From Imbricaverruca yamaguchii (taxonomy: Eukaryota; Arthropoda; Thecostraca; Neoverrucidae), in NCBI GenBank assembly GCA_034440575.1, contig JAOTOL010001655.1:4373001-4437000 (forward strand): a stretch of 64,000 nt of DNA, read 5' to 3'. The position numbers were made by a program, and so were the translations under genes. A model generated the notes under the pieces. The model was not told the DNA's origin. It saw only the letters and a list, made by a program, of their open reading frames with translations, and did no database searches. Numbering within the stretch: the stretch's first letter is position 1; each line of letters starts with the position of its first letter. Below, piece by piece: positions 24,659 through 35,032 of the stretch.

Positions 24659-24940
24659 CTGCCGGCAAGTGTGGTGCAACACGCTCGACCTGACCGGTCA
24701 AAGGCCAGAGGCCAACAGGCGACCGTTTACCCGCCGCCTGCGGGTCGGCCGCTCCTTGATGCAGGGGTGTGCCCAGGAATGGCCGCTGGAGGAATAGCTC
24801 TTCCAGTCACCTCCAGTTGCAAACAGTCCTCTTGGCGTTTTTCTCCTCCGAGATGTTCTCTTTCGCCTCGAGTTAGGGCGGAGTGTCAGCACGCTCTGTC
24901 CCCACTTTTCTATATCCTGGCGACGCCCTCGGTGCGATGA

Positions 24941-26741
24941 CTGATTATGCACTGTCGCGCGGGCCATTATTCTTGCGGTGAGTACACGATCCGTCATAGA
25001 ACCTGAAGTGGCATAGTCCATCCATCACGTTCAGAAGCGGTGTTCACGAGAGCTGGAATTTGGCTGGGTGCAGACGGCAGCACGCGGAATGCCTATCGGT
25101 GGGCCCTGCCGGACAGGCGAATCACAGCTTAATAATGAATTGGGAGAAAAGTTTCGCAGAGAGGTTTCCAGCGCTTCAACGACAGTTTTGTTCTAACAAA
25201 ACATTGGAATGATTAAATGAAAAGCATACATGTGATTCGCAATCACAGGTGTGATTTGTTCAGAGATGAAAGCAGAGCGCAGCATGTGGGTGCATTGGCG
25301 GCCCGTCTGATCTTCCCTTGACATGCCAGTGGTGCACTTTTAGCAGGGGTGCAAACTGGCGTAGGACAGGCAGAAGGGCAACCACGTGAGGGGGCTGAGG
25401 CACGGCCCCTTAACAAAGAGTACACCAGATTAGCAAAACATTTTTTACTTGCATCACACCAAGGGAAAACAATTATACGCGCCTCGTGCACCGAAAACTT
25501 TTTCTGTGAAGTGACATCTTTTGGTGGATCGGGCCCCTTCAAGAAAATCCTGGCTGCGCCACTTAGGACAGGTACTCCAGCCACAGCAACAACATATATA
25601 TTAGCATATCAAATATATGTGCATCCATGGGCCAGTAAAATAATGCAGAGCGCAGCCTCTCTCATCCCTCTCAACAACTTGTTCTTTAACGAACCCGAGC
25701 AACAACAACATACCTAGGCTCAGGCTTAGTTTTTCTTACGCGAACGGGAATTGCATTGTAAAGGAAAGATTTCCAGTCCTACACCGTTGTTTGTCTTCTT
25801 TAGCTTTAGTGTTACATTATGGCCCCCGGGCGTGGAAATGTCAACGCCCGCACTCTACACGGATCGCGAGTCTTCCTACTGAGCCCCGGTCAGTGCACAC
25901 CGAAAGAACGTCGACGGCCGCAAAAAAAAACAGCAGTCGTAGAGGCTCGAAACGGCATCGACAGCTTGAATGATATCAAAGTCACTCATGAATCGCTGAG
26001 TCAATTATGCCCACCATTGCCACATAACGCAGTATGTGGCAATGGTGAGCACATAACAAAGCATTTTCGGCTATATCTAATCATATTCTCGTAAACTGTG
26101 CACCAGCCATCACTTATTCACGTTCACAAGTGCATGCACAATGAATGCACGACTGGTCTGGCGCGGTCACACCGCAAGTATCCGTATATCTGTGTTCCTA
26201 AAGTTGCCGGAGACGCCAATACCGTTGTTCGACGAGGAATAACAGCCTGCTAGATATACAGCACGCGCTGACATCCATGAGAGGAATGAACTGTCGTGAC
26301 CCACTTTCGGGCTTGGCTGGTGTGTGGTGTCGTGGCCTGTTGGACGGGTACACCAAGGCGAAATGGTCGGCTTGGTGTTAAGTCGCACTGGCCGCCCCAC
26401 CATTGCCCGAACGCCGTGGTGATCGTAATCGTAACGGTAATGGCCACGGCAATGGCAATGCATATGCCCTCAAGCGTCCGCCGAGCGCGAATAAAGCGAC
26501 ATCTCCCAATTCAATGGCGCTAATGTCCTGCTTCGCGTGCGTTCTCGCAGTGTGCGAGTTGGCCCGCACCGTCGCCACCGTACGTCGCATCAAAGCTCAA
26601 TGTCTCTCGTCTGACCTTCGGCCGCTCGCGGCCTGCGGCACCGCTGTCAGCTGTGTCAAAACCACGCGTCCGGGCTTTTCCTGCTGGGAATCACTACTCA
26701 GGCATGGTAACCAGCCGTTTGGGCGGCCCGCGTGACGCTGC
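24941..26741. other. No gene recognised
   Basis: Mixed DNA. It holds a 15-bp-arm inverted repeat at 26012-26047, reported as a finding. The open frames are short and without motifs. Confidence 0.5.
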
Positions 26742-26880
26742 TTGAGACATCTCCGGAGGCGGAGGATCGTAATGCCGTTCGGCGCATCTCCGGAGGCGGA
26801 GGATCGTGACACTGTTCAGCGCATCTCCGGAGACGGAGGATCATGATGCTGTTCGACGCATTTCCGGAAACGAAGGATCG
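26742..26880. repeat. 37-bp tandem repeat, about 4 copies
   Basis: The unit has a CTCCGGAGGCGGAGGATCGT block followed by a variable GATGCTGTTC and GGCGCAT segment. The last copy is diverged. Confidence 0.85.
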
Positions 26881-27221
26881 CCAACTGCACAGGAACCAAC
26901 GCAGCAGGACGCCCTCTGGGATAAACAACAATAACCAACTTGCCTGTAAACCCTTCGGCGGAGCGGAGTTCCTGATGGCGCGAGGGTAAATAATCGGCAG
27001 AGACCGAGTGTGTAGTGCAATTCGACCGTGTCCACTGTCCGTATGGTTTGCGTGAGACGGCAGATGCTGGACCAGGTCGTGGTTGCATGGTGCTGTGGTT
27101 CCGTTCGGCCCGTGCCGCGGCCGGTCAGAGGAGGCGTGGCCGTCCGACAGGCCGCCCGGAAATCCCGCCGGCCGCAGCTCGCCCGGCCGGTGGCGGTGCG
27201 ACCACTGAACAGGTCCACCGC

Positions 27222-28460
27222 GCTGCGGGTACAGAGAGCACGAGAGGGCAGCACTGCTGTTGCCACCAGTACTGGCCATACGGACCCAACACTGCGGGTA
27301 CAGAGAGCACGAGAGGGCAGCACTGCTGTTGCCACCAGTACCGGCCATACGGACCCAACACTGCGGGTACAGAGAGCACGAGAGGGCAGCACTGCTGTTG
27401 CCACCAGTACCGGCCATACGGACCCAACACTGCGGGTACAGAGAGCACGAGAGGGCAGCACTGCTGTTGCCACCAGTACCGGCCATACAGACCCAACACT
27501 GCGGGTACAGAGAGCACGAGAGGGCAGCACTGTTGTTGCCACCAGTACCTGGCCATACGGACCCAACACTGCGGGTACAGAGAGCACGAGAGGGCAGCAC
27601 TGCTGTTGCCACCAGTACCGGCCATACGGACCCAACACTGCGGGTACAGAGAGCACGAGAGGGCAGCACTGCTGTTGCCACCAGTACCGGCCATACAGAC
27701 CCAACACTGCGGGCGGGTATAGAGAGCACGAGAGGGCAGCACTGCTGTTGCCACCAGTACTGGCCATACGGACCCAACACTGCGGGTACAGAGAGCACGA
27801 GAGGGCAGCACTGTTGTTGCCACCAGTACCGGCCATACGGACCCAACACTGCGGGTACAGGAGGGAAGGGCAGCACTGCTGTTGCCACCAGTACTGGCCA
27901 TACGGACCCAACACTGCGGGTACAGAGAGCACGAGAGGGCAGCACTGCTGTTGCCACCAGTACCGGCCATACGGACCCAACACTGCGGGTACAGAGAGCA
28001 CGAGAGGGCAGCACTGCTGTTGCCACCAGTACTGGCCATACTGACCCAACACTGCGGGTACAGAGAAGCACGAGAGGGCAGCACTGCTGTTGCCACCAGT
28101 ACTGGCCATACGGACCCAACACTGCGGGTACAGAGAACACGAGAGGGCAGCACTGCTGTTGCCACCAGTACCGGCCATACGGACCCAACACTGCGGGTAC
28201 AGAGGCACGAGAGGGCCGCACTGCTGTTGCCACCAGTACCGGCCATACGGACCCAACACTGCGGGTACAGAGAGCACGAGAGGGCAGCACTGCTGTTGCC
28301 ACCAGTACTGGCCATACAGACCCAACACTGCGGGTACAGAGAGCACGAGAGGGCAGCACTGCTGTTGCCACCAGTACTGGCCATACGGACCCAACACTGC
28401 GGGTACAGAGAGCACGAGAGGGCAGCGCTGCTGTTGCCACCAGTACCGGCCATACGGACC
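27222..28460. repeat. 69-bp minisatellite, about 18 copies
   Basis: The unit contains GTACAGAGAGCACGAGAGGG, CAGCACTGCTGTTGCCACCA, GTACCGGCCATACGGACCCA and ACACTGCGG. Because 69 is a multiple of three, frames stay open for hundreds of codons on both strands, up to 580 codons on the minus strand. Small indels such as those near 27716, 27860 and 28065 shift all of these frames, which argues that none is a maintained protein. Confidence 0.95.
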
Positions 28461-29040
28461 CGACGCAATCTCGGCTCTCAGTCGGAGGCGCACGTCAAGA
28501 CAGCCCCGTAATCGAAAGCCTCATCGGCGCGTTTCCTGGTCAGACTAAGTTATGCGCCGCGCTATGAGGCGGAATGCGTTCCACATTTGCATGAGCATTT
28601 ATGAACAGGGATGCGTCCCACATTTCTGTTCCTTTGACCATGCCTAGCAATGGAGATGGTAGGCTCAGAGTCGGAGATGAATCGTTGTGGCGCTGCATAA
28701 TTCCTGGCCGTGCTGCATCGCGTAGCTGGTCCACTGATGTCACATTCATTTATTTGCCAAATTAACCTCCAGTTGTTTTCTGATCTTCCGTCCAGGCCGC
28801 ATGAAAACGTCGAACGCATGAGTAAATCCTCCTTGTCCTAGCCGACAAGCTGCCTCCGCTGGGAAAGCGAATAGAAATTATTGGTCGTCACATGTCACTT
28901 TGAACTGACATTCCTGGGCGTTTAATACAACGAAGAATGCCTCTTAAGTGCTCCTGAGTTTTAGACATCGCGTGAGATGACATGTACGACCTTCAATATA
29001 CCAGGAGGTGCTGAGCTTACAACAAAAGTAACGTTTGGGA
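28461..29040. other. No gene recognised
   Basis: Unique-looking sequence between the 69-bp array and the 3' end of the Penelope-like element. Confidence 0.5.
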
Positions 29041-29044
29041 TAAT

Positions 29045-29097
29045 GGTATATTACTGAACGTTTCGGCCAGGGGCCATCGTCAGGAGTGATATATAAA
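29045..29097 (-). ncRNA. Hammerhead-ribozyme-like core
   Basis: On the minus strand the sequence shows CTGACGA (29078-29084), a GGCC/GGCC helix, GAAA (29061-29064), a two-pair AC/GT helix closed by GTTCA, and GTA as a possible cleavage site (29052-29054). This is the order of conserved elements in type I hammerheads. Penelope-like elements are known to carry such motifs. Helix I is poorly paired as read, so activity is doubtful in this decayed copy. Confidence 0.5.
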
Positions 29098-29355
29098 ATG
29101 GCAGGGTTAACAATTTAAAAAAAAACGCGGGGAAAAGACGTGCAAAAATGCACGTGAATGACAGAAAAGCATCATCAGTGGTGCAAACACTTCAAGAAAC
29201 TCCAAACCAGAAATCAACTAGGTCAAGATAGAATCCTCTGAGGAAGCCCGAGTCGATGGTCCATATACATATCGACACATACATGCACGCACATATATAG
29301 TCATATATCCAATATAACGCGTAATACATAAAGTATAATTTATGTTTATGTAATT

Positions 29356-29760
29356 TTATGTGATATACCAAGACGTCGTTTGCGTGTTTAGTTGCGGCCG
29401 TAGATTATGTATGTGTAGAGATTCGAGGACCTTCAGATCAGCGTTGTCCCTGGCTGTTGCTAGAATTTCTACTTTGAAGTTTGTGTTAGTGTCGCTGCGT
29501 TCCATGTTAGAATGTTTGCCGTTCGCCTAAAGGTGTGTATTCTCTCAGAAGTCCGGTATCTCCCAAGTGCTCATTGTACCCATCCCTGATGCTACGCTTG
29601 GTTTCTCCGACATAAAATATTCCAAGACAGCGGTTGCACATTATTTTATAAACTAAGTTTTTCCACATGCATCTACCTATGAGCCCGTTGCTACAGGTGT
29701 GGCACGTTCTTCTACCAGCAGGGCATGGCGACAATTCCAGGGTTGAGCGGACCAGGTAAG
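29356..29760 (-). pseudogene. Penelope GIY-YIG endonuclease domain, broken
   Basis: A CPAGRRTCHTC cysteine motif precedes LVYKIMCNRC, then GIFYVGETKRSIRDGYNEHL, matching the Y-I-C-C-YVGET-R-EH pattern of Penelope-type GIY-YIG nucleases. The helix position that normally holds the catalytic Arg (RxREH-like) reads Gly in DGYNEH, so nicking activity would be lost. A frame change near 29507 is followed by FKVEILATARDNADLKVLES and HIHNLRPQLNTQT, the usual C-terminal end of the domain with its LN motif. Confidence 0.82.
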
Positions 29761-30059
29761 ATTTCAGCGTAGGTCCGCTAGTCCAGGCTGCCCTAACATG
29801 GCTTAGATGATACGAACGGATGGCTGCATTTACCTGTCAACATAGTTGGTCGTTGACAAAAGGAAGTCTCATGTAGACATAGTTGAGATTGCTACCCGCT
29901 CGATGCCGACGTTGCCCACTTATCCTACTCATGTTGTGAGGGTGAACAGCATGAGCGGCGGAGTGTACCCGATGTGCTGGGTATCCGTTTTCCAGGAAGA
30001 GTCGCCATCTTCGCAAGGCTCCGCTCTCACCAAATAGTATGGGAGGAGACTCGTGCTGC

Positions 30060-31222
30060 TCTCTTCATTTGGGATGTTAAAACGGCCTTTTTAGTGGCCA
30101 TTGGGTGGGTCGAATCATAGTGCAAGATGATGGGGGCTGCCATTGGTTTAAAGTACAGTTCGGTGGTGTAGCTACCATCAGCCTGAACTACAAACAATGT
30201 ATCAAGGAAAGGAATCGAAGTGCTATGAGCAATGTGTTCTAAGGTGAACTTGATGCTGGAGTGTTGTTGGTTAATTTATGCAAGGAAGTCGAGCAGGGAG
30301 GCCAAGCCATGTGTACAAACACCAAAAATATCGTCTATATACCTCATGTAGAGAGCTGGCTTCAAATGATACGAAGCTAAGAAGATCGACTCAAGGCGGT
30401 GCATAAAAGCAATCGCTAAAGTAGGTGCACATCGGTTACCCATAGCCACTCCTTTCGTTTGCTTGTAATAGAGTTACCAAAACGTATGAGGTTATTGTTG
30501 AAAATATGTGTTAGCAATTTCACACAGTCCTGTACCCCAATCCCGAAAAGACAGATATCATCCAGATTGTCCTCGATTAGGCGAATTGCAGCATATATTC
30601 CCTCCTTTATCGGCATACTGCCATATAAATTTGTGACGTCCATGGTGAAAACAATACTGCCCTCCGGAAATTTGTCAGGAAACGTTTCTTTCACCCTCTG
30701 TAGGTACGACTCCGTGTTTGTCAGATGGACGGGAACCAACGCTAGTATGTGGACAAGAATCTTTCTCAAGAACCAAGATAGCTTGTCTAGGGGGTCACCA
30801 CTCGTCGACACTATGGGGCGCAGTGGAACCCTTAGGTTGTGTTTTTTTTGGAGGAGCCCGTATAATTCCGATGTGCGGCTGGAATGAGGAAGGAGAGATA
30901 AAACTGTGCCTTTATGCAAATTCCCGGATAAAGTTTGCCTGATAATAGTACATGTTTCGATTTCTAGACGTCTGGTAGGGTTTGGTTGGGAAGGAATGCT
31001 CTGATAATTGTCCGTTATTGTCCTGACCTTTTCAATGTACTAATACGTTTTGTGTAGCACGACGAATCCTTTGCATTTATCTGACGGCTTCACTATTACA
31101 TTATCGTTGTTTTTCATTTCCCGCAGTACTTCCCTCTGTTTCGCATAATTGTCTGATCTTTCGTTCGATCCTTTGTTGTGATATTTATATGCTTTTAGAA
31201 CTTTTGTTTTTATGTCTTTCAA
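30060..31222 (-). pseudogene. Penelope-like reverse transcriptase, broken
   Basis: The first block ends NDNVIVKPSDKCKGFVVLHK, the N-terminal Penelope motif usually ending in DKG-G-VV. A TAG then interrupts the frame, which continues through ELYGLLQKKHNLRVPLRPIV and FTMDVTNLYGSMPIKEGI. The second carries the first metal-binding Asp of the RT palm. A one-base shift near 30478 separates GVAMGNRCAPTLAIAF and LYMRYIDDIFGV, which carries the catalytic YxDD motif. After a TAA the frame resumes with IKFTLEHIAHSTSIPFLDTL and LYFKPMAAPIILHYDSTHP, the conserved region after the palm. The catalytic residues survive; the frame does not. Confidence 0.85.
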
Positions 31223-31257
31223 CTCAGATTGAGTTGAAAGATATAAAAACGAAAGTT
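31199..31257. repeat. 28-bp inverted repeat at Penelope 5' junction
   Basis: Arms 31199-31226 and 31230-31257 are complementary at 26 of 28 positions with a 3-bp GAT spacer. The inner part reads TCTTTCAACTCA / TGAGTTGAAAGA. Both arms can be read as LKDIKTKV in divergent directions. Confidence 0.9.
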
Positions 31258-31387
31258 ATAAACGAGTCCGGCATGGTAGTTCCGAAAAAGAACATCCTGG
31301 AGAAGGGTTACAATTCCAAAGTTGTTAAAGTACACCAACGTTGAGGAACAAATGCTTGTGTATCATCTATCTACGTTTTGCAGAAAT

Positions 31388-31712
31388 TTAATCCGAATTA
31401 TCGCTGGGGCAGCTTTATGGACCAGAGCCCTTTTGCTAAGCAGATCTTGTTGCGTGAACCCCAACCCCACCACCTCTGCAATGAATTCCAGCTTAACGGT
31501 ACACTTTTGGCCGAGAGTTCAACGTGCCGTGAATGCGCCGATACAGCCGCCCGGTAGCCTGTCCCCGGCCTTACCGAGCCAGTTGCCAACTGACCCTCCC
31601 AGCTGAGCGCCAAATCACGCACGCGTGCGACTGCAGCCTTGGCTTGCCAAGACATGGGAGACCACGTACGACAGCAGTTTACCCAACTGAGCTACTGCGG
31701 CGACGAACTACA
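31388..31712 (-). mobile_element. tRNA-derived SINE, family C, copy 2
   Basis: The minus strand opens with GCCGCAGTAGCTCAGTTGGG, an A-box-bearing tRNA-like head, and continues for about 320 bp. The body aligns with 998-1325 over the AAGCTGGAATTC, GGTGGTGGGG, GGGTTCACG, ATCTGCTTAGC and GGTCCATAAAGC blocks. A 3' AATTCGGAT block ends the similarity. The two copies are clearly diverged, so both are old. Confidence 0.72.
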
Positions 31713-32214
31713 CCATGGCAAAGTTCGAAATGATTAGAACCTGGGTGAATGTGGCAGGCCCGAGAGCCTTCTGAGACGTAGGAAGTGCCGCATATGATTG
31801 GTCGCACTATTTTACGTCTGTATGCATGGAACGCCAGACACCATGCCCAAGAGGATGTCATCTGAACAAATACTTGGGTCAATATTCAATACAGATTGGA
31901 CGTTTAGTGAAGAATCACAGCTGGAATTCATCTCACAGGTGGAATTCATATTACCGACGGGCAAGCCGAGTGAAACTGGCATAAATAGTATGCGCCTTGA
32001 AGGAACAGGTTGCAGCATTATCTCTGCGCAACGGTGATAAAATACCATGGCAGTTTTACGGTAAAGCGAGCTCTTCCAACCTGCCATAATTTGACATCCG
32101 ACCTGGTTCCGCGTGATCCATAGCTATGCTGGTGCACAGAGATCTGTACACCTTCACTTGCCACTGCGCGAAGTAAGGGAGAGTAGATAGCTGGGGGTAA
32201 GAGTCTGTGTGTGC

Positions 32215-32450
32215 TGGGTAAATGACACATTGTAGCTGTCCCGCAGTGTAACTGTCTGTACCCGACGACACATTCTAGCTGTCCCGCAGTGTAACTGTCT
32301 GTACCCGACGACACATTGTAGCTGTCCCGCAGTGTAACTGTCTGTACCCGACGACACATTGTAGCTGTCCCGCAGTGTAACTGTCTGTACCCGACGACAC
32401 ATTGTAGCTGTCCCGCAGTGTAACTGTCTGTACCCGACGACACGTTCTAG
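32215..32450. repeat. 43-bp minisatellite, about 5.5 copies
   Basis: The unit has ACATTGTAGCTGTCCCGCAG and TGTAACTGTCTGTACCCGAC blocks. It is the first of three contiguous arrays that share the core TGTA(A/G)CTGTCCC. Confidence 0.92.
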
Positions 32451-32454
32451 ATGT

Positions 32455-32835
32455 CCCATAGAGTAACTGTCCGGACCTGGCATATTGTAGCTGTCCACTG
32501 TGTCTGTCGGTGCCGAGTACACTGCAGCTGTCCCATAATGTAACTATCTCTACCGGGCACACTGCAACTGTCCCAAAGTGTAACTGTCTCTATCGGGCAC
32601 ACTGTAACTGGCCCAAAGTGTAACTGTCTCTATCGGGCGCACTGTAACTGTCCCAAAGTGTAACTGTCTCTATCGGGCACACTGTAACTGGCCCAAAGTG
32701 TAACTGTCTCTATCGGGCTGAACTGCCACTGTAACTGTCTCTATCGGGCACACTGTCCCAAAGTGTAACTGTCTCTATCGGGCACACTGTAACTGGCCCA
32801 AAGTGTAACTGTCTCTATCGGGCACACTGCAACTG
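32455..32835. repeat. 40-bp minisatellite, about 8 copies
   Basis: The unit has AACTGTCTCTATCGGGCACA and CTGTAACTGGCCCAAAGTGT blocks. The first units (32455-32560) are intermediate between the preceding 43-bp array and this one. A rearranged segment lies near 32717-32765. Confidence 0.9.
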
Positions 32836-33345
32836 CCCCACAGTATAGCTGCAGGTAGCGGCACTTTGTAGCTGTCCACAGTATAGCTGCAGGTAGCGGC
32901 ACTTGTAGCTGTCCAAGTATAGCTGCAGGTAGCGGCACTTTGTAGCTGTCCACAGTATAGCTGCAGGTAGCGGCACTTTGTAGCTGTCCACAGTATACTG
33001 CGTAGCGGCACCTGTAACTGTCCGACAGTATAGCTGCAGGTAGCGGCACACTGTAACTGTCCCACAGTATAGCTGCGGTAGCGGCACTTTGTAGCTGTCC
33101 CACAGTACAGCTGCAGGTAGCGGCACTTTGTAGCTGTCCGACAGTATAGCTGCAGGTAGCGGCACTTTGTAGCTGTCCCACAGTATAGCTGCAGGTAGCG
33201 GCACTTTGTAGCTGTCCCACAGTATAGCTGCAGGTAGCGGCACTTTGTAGCTGTCCGACAGTATAGCTGCAGGTAGCGGCACTTTGTAGCTGTCCCACAG
33301 TATAGCTGCAGGTAGCGGCACTTTGTAGCTGTCCGACAGTGACAG
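32830..33345. repeat. 39-bp minisatellite, about 13 copies
   Basis: The unit has CCCACAGTATAGCTGCAGGT and AGCGGCACTTTGTAGCTGT. Central units (32880-33010) carry deletions, while distal units are uniform. Confidence 0.92.
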
Positions 33346-33667
33346 AAGTGGCCGTCACTCGGGCCTTATCTCTGCCCGAATCAGCGGTAGCGCGGTGGCC
33401 GGTGTCGTATGACAGACTGCTCCTCTGACCACCAGTGGCCACGCAGCCACCGGTCACCCTACACCGAGCCTGGCCGGCAGCCGGGCGGCAGTGTGGCGAC
33501 GTCTTGGCCCGGGCACGGACCGGACCCAGCGCCCCCCTCCCCTCCCTGTCGTAATGCTGGGCCGGATTGGGCGAACCCGGACGCAGACTTCCGACTCATC
33601 GCGTCTGATGGTCAGCACACGAGAGCCCCGGATCACATGGGTTGCCGCCCATCAGTGGTGTGCAGAA

Positions 33668-34160
33668 GCGTGACTGTCAGACGGGCGGCCCACTACCCGT
33701 GGTGTTCAGAGGTGTGAGGTCAGATGGACCGCCCACTACCAATGGTGTTCAGGTGTGTGTGAGGAGGTCAGACGGGCCGCCCACTACCCGTGGTGTTCAG
33801 AGGTGTGAGGTCAGATGGACCGCCCACTACCCGTGGTGTTCAGAGGTGTGTTAGGTGGTCAGACGGGCCGCCCACTACCCGTGGTGTTCAGAGGTGTGAG
33901 GTGAGGTGGGACGCCCCTTATGGTGTTAGGGGTGGTCAGATGGACCGCCCACTACCCGTGGTGTTCAGAGGTGTGTTAGGTGGTCAGACGGGCCGCCCAC
34001 TACCCGTGGTGTTCAGAGGTGTGAGGTCAGATGGACCGCCCACTACCCATGGTGTTCAGGTGTGTGTGAGGAGGTCAGATGGACCGCCCACTACCCGTGG
34101 TGTTCAGAGGTGTGTTAGGTGGTCAGACGGGCCGCCCACTACCCGTGGTGTTCAGGGACA
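33668..34160. repeat. 43-47 bp minisatellite, about 11 copies
   Basis: The unit has GACCGCCCACTACCCGTGGT and GTTCAGAGGTGTGAGGTCAG blocks. Two subtypes, GAGGTCAGATGG and TTAGGTGGTCAGACGG, alternate. One diverged unit lies near 33898-33945. Confidence 0.9.
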
Positions 34161-34400
34161 TGACCGACACAAACAACGCAACGCCAGATATCCCAGCCCG
34201 ATCAGAGGCATACCCAGGCGCCTACCGACGAGCAGCATTTGCTGCAGGTGCAGCGAGCGTCCTGCTGGCCCCCTGTGCCAGCTGACCAGGCTGCAGCTTA
34301 CCTGGCTATCCTGGATCAAGCTTAATCGTTTTGTTTATACGTAGACATTGATCCTGGAAATATTATAGGTGGCATCGTTGTGCCCGTCGCTCATTGTTGA

Positions 34401-34448
34401 TACATAAGTACCATACTCGTCTTCTGCTTCGAGTATGGTACTTACGTA
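34401..34448. repeat. 19-bp-arm inverted repeat
   Basis: The arms TACATAAGTACCATACTCG and CGAGTATGGTACTTACGTA pair at 18 of 19 positions around a 10-bp loop. Just outside is a short A run. Confidence 0.85.
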
Positions 34449-34635
34449 CTTTTAAAAAAATACTAGTAGTACTCTGCACTGAAGAATGCCGGACTGAACT
34501 CTCGTATAACCGCCAGCTGCGCATTCACAAGAACAGACCGAGATTGCCGGGCATTGTGAGCAGTGCCACGCTTTCCATGCATCACGCTGTTACTAGCAGT
34601 GCTATTTGCCGTGGCGGCGTCGCCGGGCGATCTGA

Positions 34636-35032
34636 CCATTACCGCGGCCGTTGGCGGGTTATCCCCCTTACCGCGAGCGTTGGCGGGTTACCCCCCTGAC
34701 CGCGGCCGTTGGCGGGTTATCCCCCTTACCGCGAGCGTTGGCGGGTTACCCCCTGACCGCGGCCGTTGGCGGGTTATCCCCCTGACCGCGACCGTTGGCG
34801 GGTTATCCCACTTACCACGAGGGTTGGCGGGTTACCCCCTGACCGCGGCCGTTGGCGGGTTACCCCCTGACCGCGGCCGTTGGCGGGTTACCCCATGACC
34901 GCGAGCGTTGGCGGGTTCCCCCCTGATCGCGGCCGTTGGCGGGTTATCCCCCTTACCGCGAGCGTTGGCGGGTTACCCCCTGACCGCGGCCGTTGGCGGG
35001 TTACCCCCTGACCGCGGCCGTTGGCGGCTGTA
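34636..35032. repeat. 28-bp GC-rich minisatellite, about 14 copies
   Basis: The unit is GACCGCGGCCGTTGGCGGGT followed by TACCCCCT, with GCGGCCG/GCGAGCG alternation and C-run length changes. A GTG-led frame at 34563-34650 with a hydrophobic ITLLLAVLFAVAAS stretch reads into the first unit. It lacks an ATG, has a stop just upstream, and is not called as a gene. Confidence 0.92.

Larger units (their letters stand above)
29040..31226 (-). mobile_element. Decayed Penelope-like retroelement with GIY-YIG
   Basis: Minus-strand order is a short N-terminal block, a reverse transcriptase, a linker, a Cys-rich zinc-finger-like motif and a GIY-YIG endonuclease, the diagnostic arrangement of endonuclease-bearing Penelope-like elements. 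The RT keeps RYIDD (about 30330-30344), GVAMGN and a FLDT block. Downstream of the last stop codon (29356-29358) lies a hammerhead-like motif. Lesions include in-frame stops at about 31040 and 30276, a frameshift near 30478 and more damage between 29760 and 30060, so the copy is dead. The 5' end runs into a palindromic junction at 31199-31257. Confidence 0.88.

Noticed and set aside
26698..28567. Open frames of 338 to 580 codons on both strands
   Set aside because: They run through the 69-bp array, exist in several frames at once because 69 is a multiple of three, and are all shifted by small unit indels. No unique protein segment is attached.
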